From Zelonia costaricensis (Eukaryota; Euglenozoa; Kinetoplastea; Trypanosomatida; Trypanosomatidae): DNA of 10,613 nucleotides. The position numbers and the translations under genes are program-made. Each line of letters begins with the position of its first letter. Positions within the stretch are counted from its first letter, which is position 1. The stretch is taken from positions 1 through 10,613 of the forward strand of contig JASAOO010002830.1 in assembly GCA_030849075.1 (NCBI GenBank), in the 5' to 3' direction. The notes beneath the pieces were generated by a model that was not told where the DNA came from, ran no database searches, and saw only the letters and a list, made by a program, of their open reading frames with translations. Of the stretch, positions 1-8,262 are shown piece after piece.

Positions 1-54
1 GGCGTCGCTCAGCATGACCGCGGCGTACGTGCACGCGAGGGACTCAGCGGACAT
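1..54 (-). CDS. 60S acidic ribosomal protein P1, second tandem copy (N-terminal 18 codons, cut by window edge)
   Basis: The minus strand encodes 18 residues starting MSAESLACTYAAVMLSD. All 54 bases are identical to the start of the complete P1 gene at 924-1259, so this is a second copy of the ribosomal stalk protein gene. The rest lies beyond base 1. It is downstream of the complete copy in the direction of transcription, and the distance between the two start codons is 1205 bases. The flanks differ: identity stops a few bases upstream of the ATG. It therefore has its own predicted trans-splice acceptor and leader. Whether the unseen part is intact cannot be judged from this window. The identity of the fragment is sure; that it is a functional full gene is an inference. 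Confidence 0.9.
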   Translation of the reverse strand, partial: MSAESLACTYAAVMLSDA

Positions 55-67
55 GATGATGCCGATG

Positions 68-95
68 CTACGAGTGTGGAGGGGTGGGTGGAAAG
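68..95 (-). promoter_or_regulatory. Predicted spliced-leader acceptor and polypyrimidine tract for P1 copy 2
   Basis: Read on the minus strand, 95-77 is a C/T-rich tract. The first AG after it is at 69-68. That would leave a 13-base leader before the ATG at 54. Choosing the first AG after a polypyrimidine tract is the usual rule for trypanosomatid trans-splicing. The exact site is inferred. Confidence 0.5.
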
Positions 96-413
96 TGCGT
101 GTTCCCTTTGTAAACGCGAAGGACGCGTCGAGGCGGGTGCGATTGTGTTTGTGTGGGACGGGCGGGTGTGTTTGTGTGTGAAGGGGAGCGGCAAGACAGG
201 TGGGATAGAGAGGGTGTGTGCGGTGCGTCAAGCGTGCGTGGGTGGAGGTCACACTCGCCGCGTGCGGGCCGCATGGTGCACGCGGCCGCCAAGCGGGTTG
301 CGAGCGCCGACAAGGCAACGAGGTGCACGTCCAGCGCGACGCGACGGGTGGCTGCCCCAAACCGCAACGCGTTCCGGTTGACTTGAAGGCGTCCCTGCCG
401 CGATGGTAGGTCC

Positions 414-427
414 GGGGGGGGGGGGGG
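414..427. repeat. Homopolymer run of 14 G
   Basis: An uninterrupted run of 14 G on the plus strand, hence poly-C on the transcribed strand. It is about 360 bases upstream of the second P1 copy. Runs like this vary in length and are prone to sequencing error, so the exact length should not be trusted. Confidence 0.85.
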
Positions 428-923
428 AGGAGTCTGTGCGACTCACGTCCTGGGCACTCGTCACGGCAACGGCTTCCATCACGCAGAGAGGGCGGCCGAG
501 GTGTGTGCCTGGAGTACATGGGAATTGCGGTGACGAAAGGTTACCGCTGCGAGGGTGTTCCCTCTCTATTCCATGTGGTGCTCAGAGAGAGTGGATTTGG
601 GAAGCACACGCGCGAGTCGTGTGGTAAACTCATAAAGACACAAATAAAAGAGCGTAAAGTGAGGGAAGCCACGTCAGCGAAGCCTGGGTGATGCGTGATG
701 GTGGGAGGTGGCAAGCGGGTGCCAGCGCGGATCGGCGTGCGGTTGGCTGCGCGGCACAACTGTCGCGGCACGAGGTGTGATGTGCATGCTGACGAGGCAA
801 CGATGCACACAACGCCGCCACGGCAGCAGAGACGACAATCAGCCCACACACACACACCATCCGCACGCATTCGCACGCACGCACAGACACACGCACCGTC
901 ACACGAAGCACGTCGCACGGCGC

Positions 924-1259
924 TTAGTCGAAGAGACCGAAGCCCATGTCGTCGTCGCCCTCCTCCTCCGGCTCGTCCTTCTTCTTGTCCTCGGCCTTGC
1001 CGGCCGCCGCCGCCGGGGCCGCACCGCCCGCCGCCGCCGCCGGAGCAGCGGACGCCGTCGGGGCCTGCGACGCCGCGGCCGCCATCAGCGACTCCACCGA
1101 CTTCTTCTCGAGGAAGCGGGCGAAGACGATGGGCAGCGTCGGGCGCACCGCCACGCCGGCAGCCTTGACGGCTGCGGCGATGTTCTCGGCCGAGGTCGGC
1201 AGGCCGGCGTCGCTCAGCATGACCGCGGCGTACGTGCACGCGAGGGACTCAGCGGACAT
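924..1259 (-). CDS. 60S acidic ribosomal protein P1 (complete copy)
   Basis: This 111-residue protein is a ribosomal stalk component. P1/P2 heterodimers bind P0 on the large subunit and recruit translational GTPases such as eEF1A and eEF2. The order of parts fits the family. Residues 1-60 form the helical dimerisation domain; ELAC-like SLACTYAAVMLSD and VKAAGV are typical of P1 rather than P2. Residues 61-88 are an Ala/Pro-rich hinge. Residues 89-103 are charged and acidic. The protein ends in the universal tail DDDMGFGLFD. The length is normal and the stop is TAA. The ATG at 1259 is chosen because it begins the conserved N-terminus; the frame stays open upstream to 1703 but that part is low-complexity. 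It is the upstream member of a tandem pair. P1 and P2 are often confused in databases; the N-terminus favours P1. P-protein tails are well-known immunodominant antigens in trypanosomatid infections. Confidence 0.96.
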   Translation of the reverse strand: MSAESLACTYAAVMLSDAGLPTSAENIAAAVKAAGVAVRPTLPIVFARFLEKKSVESLMAAAASQAPTASAAPAAAAGGAAPAAAAGKAEDKKKDEPEEEGDDDMGFGLFD

Positions 1260-1263
1260 GATG

Positions 1264-1300
1264 CTGTTGATGGGGGAAGGGAGGGGTGAGGGGAGAGAGG
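1264..1300 (-). promoter_or_regulatory. Predicted spliced-leader acceptor and polypyrimidine tract for the complete P1 gene
   Basis: On the minus strand 1300-1266 is almost wholly C/T and contains no AG. The first AG is at 1265-1264, only four bases before the ATG. A very short leader (spliced leader plus about four bases) would fit a trypanosomatid ribosomal protein mRNA. An acceptor further upstream is possible, because other C/T-rich stretches lie at about 1430-1460 and 1650-1670. Confidence 0.5.
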
Positions 1301-1776
1301 TCGCAAGGTCGCTACCACCAGCTGCGTGAGAGTGGGCGAAACGGGGCGTACGTGGCAGTGATGTTGACGGGATGCACCGGCGCAACACGTGTAGCGGCGT
1401 GTGCGGCAATGCACATTGTGCGTCAGATAGAAGAGGAGAAGAGAGGCGGGAGGAGGTGAGTTGGGAGGGCCATGGACAACGCACACGCACAAGTCCAAGG
1501 CAGTGGGAGCCGGGGAAGGGTACTTCATGCAGGCGGGTTAGAGAAGGTCTGCTGATCGCGACCGTGCCTGTCCTCCCCCCGCCGGCATCCGTGCGCCAAA
1601 GCAGTCGCTGAGGTGCACGTCCCGCCACCACGCTGGGTGAGCGCGTAGAGAGAAGGGGGGGAGGGGGACGAGGTGCGTGGGTCACGTGAGGTGACGCGGG
1701 CACTTCAGCTGGACGTAGTGGTGGAGACTCGAGAGTCGCGGCGCGAGGACCGGCGTTGGCGACTCACAAGGAGGGC

Positions 1777-1777
<1 letters not shown>

Positions 1778-1807
<30 letters not shown>
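1778..1807. repeat. (AC)15 microsatellite
   Basis: A perfect AC dinucleotide repeat of 15 units on the plus strand, read as (GU)15 in the predicted minus-strand transcript. It lies about 520 bases upstream of the P1 start codon and is likely length-polymorphic. Confidence 0.95.
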
Positions 1808-1809
<2 letters not shown>

Positions 1810-2066
1810 CGTGATCAGGCGCTGATGCCCGTGGCCGTCGTCTGGTTAATTCTGTCTCGGGTGATACGGCTACGTGCGTGCAGGGGAGGGGGAAGGGGGC
1901 GACAGCGCGGTGTGAGGAGAGAAGTGTGCAGTTGTGTGTGTTTGCGTAAGTGGGCCTGTGCGGAGAGCCGCGCCTGGCCAGGAGAGCGCAGGCACGGTGC
2001 ACACGTCGTGAAATCAAGCTGCCATTGAAGTGGTTAGTGGACCGCGCGACCGGCTCAACCGCACCG

Positions 2067-2086
2067 ACACACACACACACACACAC
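2067..2086. repeat. (AC)10 microsatellite
   Basis: A perfect ten-unit AC repeat in the same intergenic region and in the same orientation as the (AC)15 tract about 260 bases away. Confidence 0.95.
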
Positions 2087-2234
2087 GCGTGCAGCAGCCA
2101 GCCACCCACGCAGCGGGAGGTGAGAGAGGTCGAGGAGGTTAACACACGAGCAGGTAAAGCAGGTTCTCCCCCCCACACACACTTACACAGGCCTCCACAC
2201 ATCAATCTCAGGGGAGCAGGCACAAACGGCAGCG

Positions 2235-2340
2235 TTTGAAAACCAAAAAAAGAAGTGAGAATAAGCGCAGAGACGCGCAGCAGCAGCAGATGAAGATGAA
2301 GCAGCAGATGAAAAAGAAAACGAAGAAGGAGAACACAAGC
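2235..2340 (-). promoter_or_regulatory. Long polypyrimidine tract on the transcribed strand
   Basis: The plus strand is dominated by A and G with GCAGCAGCAGATGAAGATGA-type repeats, so the minus strand is a C/T-rich tract of about 100 bases. It starts about 390 bases past the stop of the large gene. Such a tract could position polyadenylation of the large gene's message, since this is coupled to downstream trans-splicing. It could also mark an extra acceptor. The function is inferred. Confidence 0.4.
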
Positions 2341-2728
2341 GTGGAGAGTGCGATCGAGTTATTGTGTTGGATATTGTTTGTTGGCGTGTCTGCATGTGCG
2401 TGTATCCGGCAGGAGGGGGGGGAGGGAGGAGGAAGCTGGGGAAGCGAGCGGTGCGACCCTCTCAAGCAGCGAGTACGTTGCCAACCGAGTTGGGTCGCCG
2501 AGGAAGACGAGCAACGGATTTGGGGTGGGGGTGGGGGCGAACGCGTGAAGGGACGTGTCCGGTGGACGGCGCACCGTCATGGTCCGGCACGGACACACAG
2601 TCGCGTAAACCCGCTCCTCTTGCCGCCCCACCGTATACGTGACTACAGCCCCCCACCCCTCTGTTCGCGATGAAGCGGGCTAGACGGGAGGCAATCCAAC
2701 ACGCGCGTGCTCAAGCGCAGCCACGTCA

Positions 2729-5700
2729 TCACGGTGTCCGTGCGATGAGCGATGCGGTGCGCGTCGACGGTGAAACCGAGGCCACGTCACTGCCGCTGCT
2801 GCTGCTCCCACTTCGAATGGTTGAGGCCGAGCAGCGCAGAACGCCGGGCTTGTCGGCCTCGGGGCTCCCCATGCCATTCACCGCGTCACAGCGCTCGGCA
2901 TCGGTGTCGCTGCCGTCGCCCTCATCGGAGGTCACCGGCGACGCACACACAAACACGAAGCCATCGTCCTCGACGCGCACCAAACCGGGCGGGAGAATGG
3001 ACGAGAGACACGTCCCGTGACGGGGCCAGCCAGTCCAGCACTCGGTCACACTCCCCCCTGCGCCTCCTTCGCTGCCGCCACGTGTGGCCTCGCACACCTC
3101 GCGGCGGAGGGCGGCGACGCGGCTCGACAGCGCCGCCAGCACCGCCCGCACGCGGCGCACGTCCCGGCGGTGAATCGCGCGCCCGCCCTCCTCCACCAGC
3201 TCCGTCAGCCCCACGCACCCATCGACTTCCTCAGCGCACTCTCCATGGAGCGCATCGCGTGGATGTGGTGACGCAGAGACCGGCGGTGGCGTCGAGGTCT
3301 GCAGCCACCGGCGCACCAGCAGCCGACACGGCCTCTCCCACGTGGAGCTGGGCGCGTTGAACCAGGCCGGGATGTGCGAACTCACGGACGTGCGTGCGGG
3401 TGGTGCAGCCGGCGTCGCGGCGGAGAGCGGCGCTAGTAGAAAACCTACTTCGCTGTCGAGGCGAGCCCCCACGCCGGTGCCAACGGCGGTGGTCGCCGTT
3501 GCTGTGGTCGTGGAGGCAGTGAAGCCAGAGCTGGACACGCTCGCAGGGCCACACGAAAACGCGCCCCGTGCCGCGCCGATGCGGGACGCGGCGCCGGGCG
3601 CGGTGCTTCGCCAGCACATCTGCGTCGGCACACCGCGACTATCTGCGCTGGCGCTGTGATGGAGCCAACCGCGTCGAGGCTCTGCACCAGCATCTGACGT
3701 GGAGCGGGTTCGCTTGTGTGCACCCCGCACAGCTGCCGCGGCTGCGGCTGATGACATAGAGGTCTCCTCAACTTGTCCATCTGCGTCGCCCACCAGGTCC
3801 ACCGCAGACATCTGGTGTCGGCACATCGCGTGCGGTGCTGCCGCGCCGACCAGCGTGCGCGACTCGTGGCGCAGCAGCTGCACAAGCTGATGCACGTAGT
3901 GCACCACGTCCTCAGCCACTGCGAGCACGTCGGCGCCGGCGGAATACGATGGCGTTGCTGGGGTTGTCCCCGCCACCGGCGCGTCTGCGGTGGCAGTCCT
4001 TACGCCTCTGGCAAAGTGGATGAGGAGGGGCAGCACCCGCGAGCTCCAGAGTCCGTCCACGACGGCGTCGGCTGCGCGGCGCACCGCGTCGGCACCTTCT
4101 GTCGTGTCGTGCGCTCGGCCCTGCACGGGGACGGGCGAGGAGGTCTTCGGTGGCGGTGCAGCGCGCAGGAGCGTCAGACACTCCGCGTCACTGAGCTGCG
4201 TCGCGCCGTAGCAGACAAGCCCGAGCAATACACGCACGCAAGCATGAAATGCGTCCGTGGCACCACTGCACAGCGTGGAGGCAGCACGCAGCTTCTCCGG
4301 CGAAGTGGCCCGGTGCTGCGCGGGGACGCTCCTGTCGGGCTTGGCAAACGCGTCCGTGTCGTCCGTCACCGCTCCGCAGGCGCGCCGCAGCCACGCGTCT
4401 GCTTCGTGGGGACGCAGCGCGACGCTGTCAAGCAGCCGCGGCAGCACCGTGAGCAGCTCCATCAGCGCGCGCATGTCCGTCGCGGCGCCGCCGCCCGCGT
4501 CTTCCTGCGTCGGCCCTCTGCGGTGGTCTGTGGGAGGCGACGGCGGCGGCGTTCCCTCAACGGGTCGCAGCAGCCACAGCAACGCGTGCTGCACCGCGTA
4601 GTTCACGTGCACCGACCACTGCACCGCCAGCGCGTGGACAGGCGTTGACGGCGAGCGCGAGGTGTCACGCAAGACGGCCGTCGCGGGGCTTCGCCAGCGC
4701 TCCCAGCGCTGCAGGATGCCATGCGTGAACTCGTGCAGCCCACGGAAGATCAGAGCGTGCGATGGAGGACGTGATGACGTCTGCGTCGTACCGCGCGCCG
4801 AGTCAGAAGCTCCAAACTTCTCGGTTTCGCTGCTTTCCAGCTTGTCATCGACAACCGCTCCCGTCATCGTCGGCTGCACATCGGTGTGCAGCGCATCGAG
4901 CACGACGCCGGGGTCGTGCGACGTGAGGAAGGTGTGCAGCTGCGCGGCGACGTCGGGGAAGCACGCGTGCATCCACGCGTGGGCGATGTGGTGCACGACA
5001 TCGAGCATCGACGGGCAGCGCGCACGCCACACGGGCCCGATGGAGCCGAGCCTATCGATAGCCGCCACTGCATCACGTGCGGCCCCCGTGCGCGCGGTGT
5101 GACTCCGCGAACTGGACCATGGGCGATGGAGAAGGTCGCTGAGGTCGCTGACGCGCATCGGCAGCCGCTCCCGCACGTGGCGGCAGACGCGCTTGTTGGC
5201 TGCGTCACCGAAGACGGCGTCGTTGAAGCGGTGGAAGGCAGCGAGCAGCTGCGCCGGCGTCTGTGCCCTCTGAGCCGTGTGACCGTCCGCACCGGGCTCC
5301 GCTGTCTCTGCCACCGTGTCCAGTGCGTGCGCGATCACTTCGATCAAAACAAGCGCACCCGAGACGAGTGCCGCGATGAGCTGCACGGCGGTGCGCGGCT
5401 CCGGAACCCACGCCGGCCACGTGATGCCCTCCGCGTCTGTATGCGTAGTGCTCGGTTCGTCCGCGTCATGTGCATGGCTTCCGTCGTCAGCACCGACGTG
5501 CGCCAGACGTCGCTCCCACGCCCGCTCCTCTTCCTCAACCTCATCCGCCGCTGCAGTGGCGTCGCGTGGTGTCGACCCCGTCTCCGCTGCGTGCATGCAC
5601 TGCGCGGCACGCATGGCGGCGCGGCCGTGCATTGCCGACGTGTAAGCGAAGGCCGCCACCCAGCACGGAGGGGGCACACCGCCATCACCCTGCGACCGCC

Positions 5701-7741
5701 GCGGCTGGTGCTGCTGCAGCGGCTGCTCGTCGGCAAGGTCGCCGTGAAGCGGGTGCACGGCGGCGTCCTCTGCGTTGCGTCCGTGCGCGTGATGGGCCCG
5801 AGTCGTGCCGGTCTGCGCCGAGGCCTCGATGTGCTCGAAGAGGGCCTGTGCCAGAGTATCGGCCGCGGTGGGGGGGAGCGTGCAGGCGTGCAGCAGCCAC
5901 GGCAGCGTGACGCGCAACTCCATCGCACGCGGAGGCGATACCATGTCGCAGTTGCAGCCTGCGGTGGGGTCTGCGGTTGCGGCAGCGATGTCACTGCAGG
6001 AGAGGGTCGGCACCTGTGACAGCAACGACGCTACTCGTGACGCCTCTCGTGGTGGCAGGTGCGAAATACGTGGAGGTGGTGGAAGGGGCGGGGGCGGGAA
6101 GGCCAGCGTGCGGTCCACCAGCGCCACCAACAACTCGTTCTCCGCAGCCGGCTGTTGCGGCTGTGGTTGCGGTAGCGGGGTCTCACGGCGCGGGCGCCGT
6201 CCAGCGTCTCCTGCCACGGCAAACGCCGCCCCAGCACCACCACCACTACCACTACCACCGGTGTCGTCCTCGGCATCATCATCGCCTGCGCCACCGGTAC
6301 CGGCGCGTGCTCCCCAGTGCACGCGTGTGGTGGGTGCAGGCAGGTCCGGGGCTGCGGCGCCGCGCGAGGGCGTTGCGTGGCGCGGGCGTGCACCGTGGAC
6401 GCGCGCTATCGCCGGGGGCGACTGAGCCGCGGTGATGGTGGCCGCGGCGGCCTCCGTCTCGCTTCGATCCCAGGGGACGTCGATCGCCATGCCCACGAGA
6501 TGCATCGGAGTGCTGGTGTTGTCGCTGCCGTGACGCGCTCGCCCCGCAAGCGCGCAGCGTTCTGCTTCCCTCGTCGCACGCTCGGCCGTCCCTGCTGATG
6601 GTGGGGGAGCGCGCGGCCGCGGAAGCGTCAGCTGCAGCGACTCGTACGCCGTCACACACCAGTGCGGCGGGGAAAGCAGGTATGCTGCCGACCAGTCGCG
6701 GTCACCATCATCCATTTGGTGCGGGTCGTCACGGCGGGACGCGCGGCTGTCTGACGCGTGCACGCTCGCCACGGCGCCGGGCATCCACGTGGAAAGAGGA
6801 CCGGCAGCGAACGCGGCACGCGTGCTGCTGCTGCCGCCGTGATGGCGGGGGCGGCGGTGGCGCCACAGCATCGCAGGGAGGACATGCGCGTCGTCACGGT
6901 CGCTGAGCGGCTCCACACCCCGCGCGCTCTCGTTGCGGGTGGGGAAAGCGCCGGGCGGCCGCGGGTGGGGCAAGTCCGAGGCCGCCGCCGCCGCTGTTGT
7001 TGGTGTGCAGAGAACCTCGATCTGGCGCGGCAGCCAGACGTGCCACCGCTGCAGATGGCGCCCATCAGCGGCGGCGGCAGCGCGAGGGCGATGCCGTGAC
7101 TCCTCCTCCTTCACCGGCGGCAACGGAGCGGCGCGGTGCGACTGACACTTCTGCTGCTGTGAGGGGTGGGGACGAGTGCGTGTGTGGCTTCTCCCCGACT
7201 GCGGCCCATCGTCGCCGCCCTCGGCATCCCGCGACTGCTGCGTGGCGAAGACGTCTTCGCCCATGCCGTCGTTGTGGTCGCTCTCGCCGTGGTAGCGGTT
7301 CACCTCCTCCGCCTCCGCACCTCGCGCATCGGAAGGTGGCGTCTGTGCTCGCTGGTGCTGTATCTGCGCAACGCGGTGGTGGTGGTGGTGGTGCTGCAGC
7401 TGCTGCTCCTGGGCGCTCTGCTCCTCATGAAAGAGATCCTCCAGCACGCGCGCGGTGGGGTGCATGGCCGCATCCTGCAGCGGCGCTGCAGGTGGGGCGC
7501 GACGTCGGTGTGTGGGGTTGCACGGCGTAGCACTGGCTCGCGGTGGAGCGCGGGCTGCGGACGGCACCGAGCTGGCTTGCGGTGGCAGTGAGGTAACGGT
7601 ATCGGGCGAGTGGTCATCATCGGCACCGTGCACAGCACTGGATCTGCGCACCTGTGGCCGCGCTGCTGGTGTGGCGGTGAGCATCGGGTCTGCGGAGGAG
7701 CTGCGGACGTGGCACCCTGCATGTAGATGCAACGTGGGCAT
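2729..7741 (-). CDS. Large hypothetical protein (1670 aa), unknown function
   Basis: I do not recognise a family. The frame is open for 1670 codons from ATG 7741 to TGA 2731-2729. The start is the first ATG on this strand after the predicted splice acceptor; no other ATG in any frame occurs between 8396 and 7742. Residues 1-600 are low-complexity, with a six-His run at 117-122, Gln/Ala/Pro-rich stretches, an acidic Gly-rich patch at 484-512 and FPPPP-LPPPP at 548-557. Residues about 600-1300 alternate disordered Ser/Pro/Gly linkers with amphipathic helices, for example around 783-808, 911-940, 1035-1060, 1090-1120, 1155-1195 and 1268-1297. Such a pattern could be an alpha-solenoid. The 783-808 helix is hydrophobic but carries Glu and His, so a membrane span is doubtful. 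Residues 1506-1552 look like a coiled coil. The C-terminus from 1600 is acidic and then Ser-rich, suggesting phosphorylation. There is no signal peptide. Length, single frame and organised composition make a real gene likely. Confidence 0.88.
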   Translation of the reverse strand: MPTLHLHAGCHVRSSSADPMLTATPAARPQVRRSSAVHGADDDHSPDTVTSLPPQASSVPSAARAPPRASATPCNPTHRRRAPPAAPLQDAAMHPTARVLEDLFHEEQSAQEQQLQHHHHHHRVAQIQHQRAQTPPSDARGAEAEEVNRYHGESDHNDGMGEDVFATQQSRDAEGGDDGPQSGRSHTRTRPHPSQQQKCQSHRAAPLPPVKEEESRHRPRAAAAADGRHLQRWHVWLPRQIEVLCTPTTAAAAASDLPHPRPPGAFPTRNESARGVEPLSDRDDAHVLPAMLWRHRRPRHHGGSSSTRAAFAAGPLSTWMPGAVASVHASDSRASRRDDPHQMDDGDRDWSAAYLLSPPHWCVTAYESLQLTLPRPRAPPPSAGTAERATREAERCALAGRARHGSDNTSTPMHLVGMAIDVPWDRSETEAAAATITAAQSPPAIARVHGARPRHATPSRGAAAPDLPAPTTRVHWGARAGTGGAGDDDAEDDTGGSGSGGGAGAAFAVAGDAGRRPRRETPLPQPQPQQPAAENELLVALVDRTLAFPPPPLPPPPRISHLPPREASRVASLLSQVPTLSCSDIAAATADPTAGCNCDMVSPPRAMELRVTLPWLLHACTLPPTAADTLAQALFEHIEASAQTGTTRAHHAHGRNAEDAAVHPLHGDLADEQPLQQHQPRRSQGDGGVPPPCWVAAFAYTSAMHGRAAMRAAQCMHAAETGSTPRDATAAADEVEEEERAWERRLAHVGADDGSHAHDADEPSTTHTDAEGITWPAWVPEPRTAVQLIAALVSGALVLIEVIAHALDTVAETAEPGADGHTAQRAQTPAQLLAAFHRFNDAVFGDAANKRVCRHVRERLPMRVSDLSDLLHRPWSSSRSHTARTGAARDAVAAIDRLGSIGPVWRARCPSMLDVVHHIAHAWMHACFPDVAAQLHTFLTSHDPGVVLDALHTDVQPTMTGAVVDDKLESSETEKFGASDSARGTTQTSSRPPSHALIFRGLHEFTHGILQRWERWRSPATAVLRDTSRSPSTPVHALAVQWSVHVNYAVQHALLWLLRPVEGTPPPSPPTDHRRGPTQEDAGGGAATDMRALMELLTVLPRLLDSVALRPHEADAWLRRACGAVTDDTDAFAKPDRSVPAQHRATSPEKLRAASTLCSGATDAFHACVRVLLGLVCYGATQLSDAECLTLLRAAPPPKTSSPVPVQGRAHDTTEGADAVRRAADAVVDGLWSSRVLPLLIHFARGVRTATADAPVAGTTPATPSYSAGADVLAVAEDVVHYVHQLVQLLRHESRTLVGAAAPHAMCRHQMSAVDLVGDADGQVEETSMSSAAAAAAVRGAHKRTRSTSDAGAEPRRGWLHHSASADSRGVPTQMCWRSTAPGAASRIGAARGAFSCGPASVSSSGFTASTTTATATTAVGTGVGARLDSEVGFLLAPLSAATPAAPPARTSVSSHIPAWFNAPSSTWERPCRLLVRRWLQTSTPPPVSASPHPRDALHGECAEEVDGCVGLTELVEEGGRAIHRRDVRRVRAVLAALSSRVAALRREVCEATRGGSEGGAGGSVTECWTGWPRHGTCLSSILPPGLVRVEDDGFVFVCASPVTSDEGDGSDTDAERCDAVNGMGSPEADKPGVLRCSASTIRSGSSSSGSDVASVSPSTRTASLIARTP

Positions 7742-8150
7742 GGCTGTAAGCGCGTTCGTCGGTGACGCTGCGGCGGAGTAACCTGCGGTCAGCTGGAGAC
7801 GGCTGCACTTGCGTAAGCTCGTAAAAGAGTGTGACGCCCACAATCCCCGCGTGTTAGGTCTGTGTTCCTTGTGTGTCTGTGGGCGTTGGAGGTGTGGGGA
7901 GCACCGCGCCCGTGAGCCACGCACGCACCGCCTTGGACACCGCCTCGCCCTCGTAATGTCCCCCCACCAGCGCGTCCGCGTATTTCGGTGTTGCGTCCTT
8001 CTGCTCTCTTCCCTTTTCTGATTTTGCGGGGGCGGGAGGGGGCGGCGGCGGCACGTTTGGCGGCGGCAACGGGAAACACGAGAAGAGGTGAGGCACAACA
8101 ACACTGCTGGCGGCGGCGTCGTCGATCGTGGAGGGCTCGGCAACGAGTGT
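7742..8150 (-). other. Predicted 5' UTR of the large gene
   Basis: If trans-splicing uses the AG at 8152-8151, the leader is 409 bases long. It contains no ATG on the transcribed strand in any frame, which fits scanning to the start at 7741. The reading frame of the large gene stays open throughout this leader, without an ATG. Confidence 0.5.
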
Positions 8151-8262
8151 CTGGTGATAGCCACGTGAGCGAGAGAGGTGGATGACGAAGGGAGGCAGGA
8201 GGTGCCGAGGCGCAGGGTGGTGATGGCGTGAGTAGGGGGAGGAAGGCGGGGGGGGGGGGAGG
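8151..8262 (-). promoter_or_regulatory. Predicted spliced-leader acceptor and polypyrimidine tract for the large gene
   Basis: On the minus strand 8262-8221 is C/T-rich and includes a run of 12 C (8259-8248). No AG occurs after it until 8152-8151. A second C/T tract lies further upstream at 8429-8406, and a third at 8094-8077. The choice of acceptor among these is inferred, but all of them place the ATG at 7741 as the first ATG of the message. Confidence 0.5.

Larger units (their letters stand above)
55..923. other. Spacer between the two P1 copies (3' UTR, processing signals, 5' leader)
   Basis: No credible gene is seen in these 869 bases. On the transcribed minus strand the part next to 923 should be the 3' UTR of the complete P1 gene, and the part next to 55 the leader of the next copy. 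It contains a short CA repeat at 845-857 and a run of 14 G at 414-427 (poly-C on the transcribed strand). An AT-richer patch at about 625-660 is unusual against the GC-rich background. Open frames crossing it are low-complexity or antisense to P1. Confidence 0.7.
1260..2728. other. Intergenic region between the large gene and P1
   Basis: This 1469-base stretch has no credible protein gene on either strand. On the transcribed minus strand it should hold the 3' UTR of the large gene (next to 2728) and the P1 processing signals (next to 1260). It has (AC)15 at 1778-1807, (AC)10 at 2067-2086 and an eight-G run at 2415-2422. The segment 2235-2340 is A/G-rich, so it is a long polypyrimidine tract on the transcribed strand. 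The open frames here are rich in Cys/Val, Lys/Gln or Ser/Phe and simply translate these repeats. Confidence 0.7.

Noticed and set aside
1260..1703. N-terminal extension of P1 to 259 residues
   Set aside because: The frame is open, but the added part is Pro/Ser/Arg low-complexity. It crosses the polypyrimidine tract, and the conserved P1 N-terminus begins at ATG 1259.
1682..2182. Minus-strand frame of 166 codons upstream of P1
   Set aside because: It contains long Cys-Val runs that are just the translated (GT)n repeats, and nothing else in it looks conserved.
2236..2673. Plus-strand Lys/Gln-rich frame (145 codons)
   Set aside because: It translates an A/G-rich repeat tract, has no ATG-based start with context, and lies antisense in the 3' flank of the large gene.
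1260..2728. Degenerate retroposon (SIDER-type) in the 3' UTR
   Set aside because: Such elements are common in Leishmania UTRs, but I could not identify a signature or a terminal A-rich tail with target-site repeats. A profile search would be needed to exclude a degenerate copy.
3773..4648. Plus-strand open frame of 291 codons
   Set aside because: Antisense shadow of the large gene, with Arg/His/Gly-rich composition and no independent signals.
4886..6019. Plus-strand open frame of 377 codons inside the large gene
   Set aside because: It is antisense to the 1670-codon frame. Long antisense frames are common in GC-rich coding DNA, and its translation is Arg/Gly/Cys-rich with no recognisable motif.
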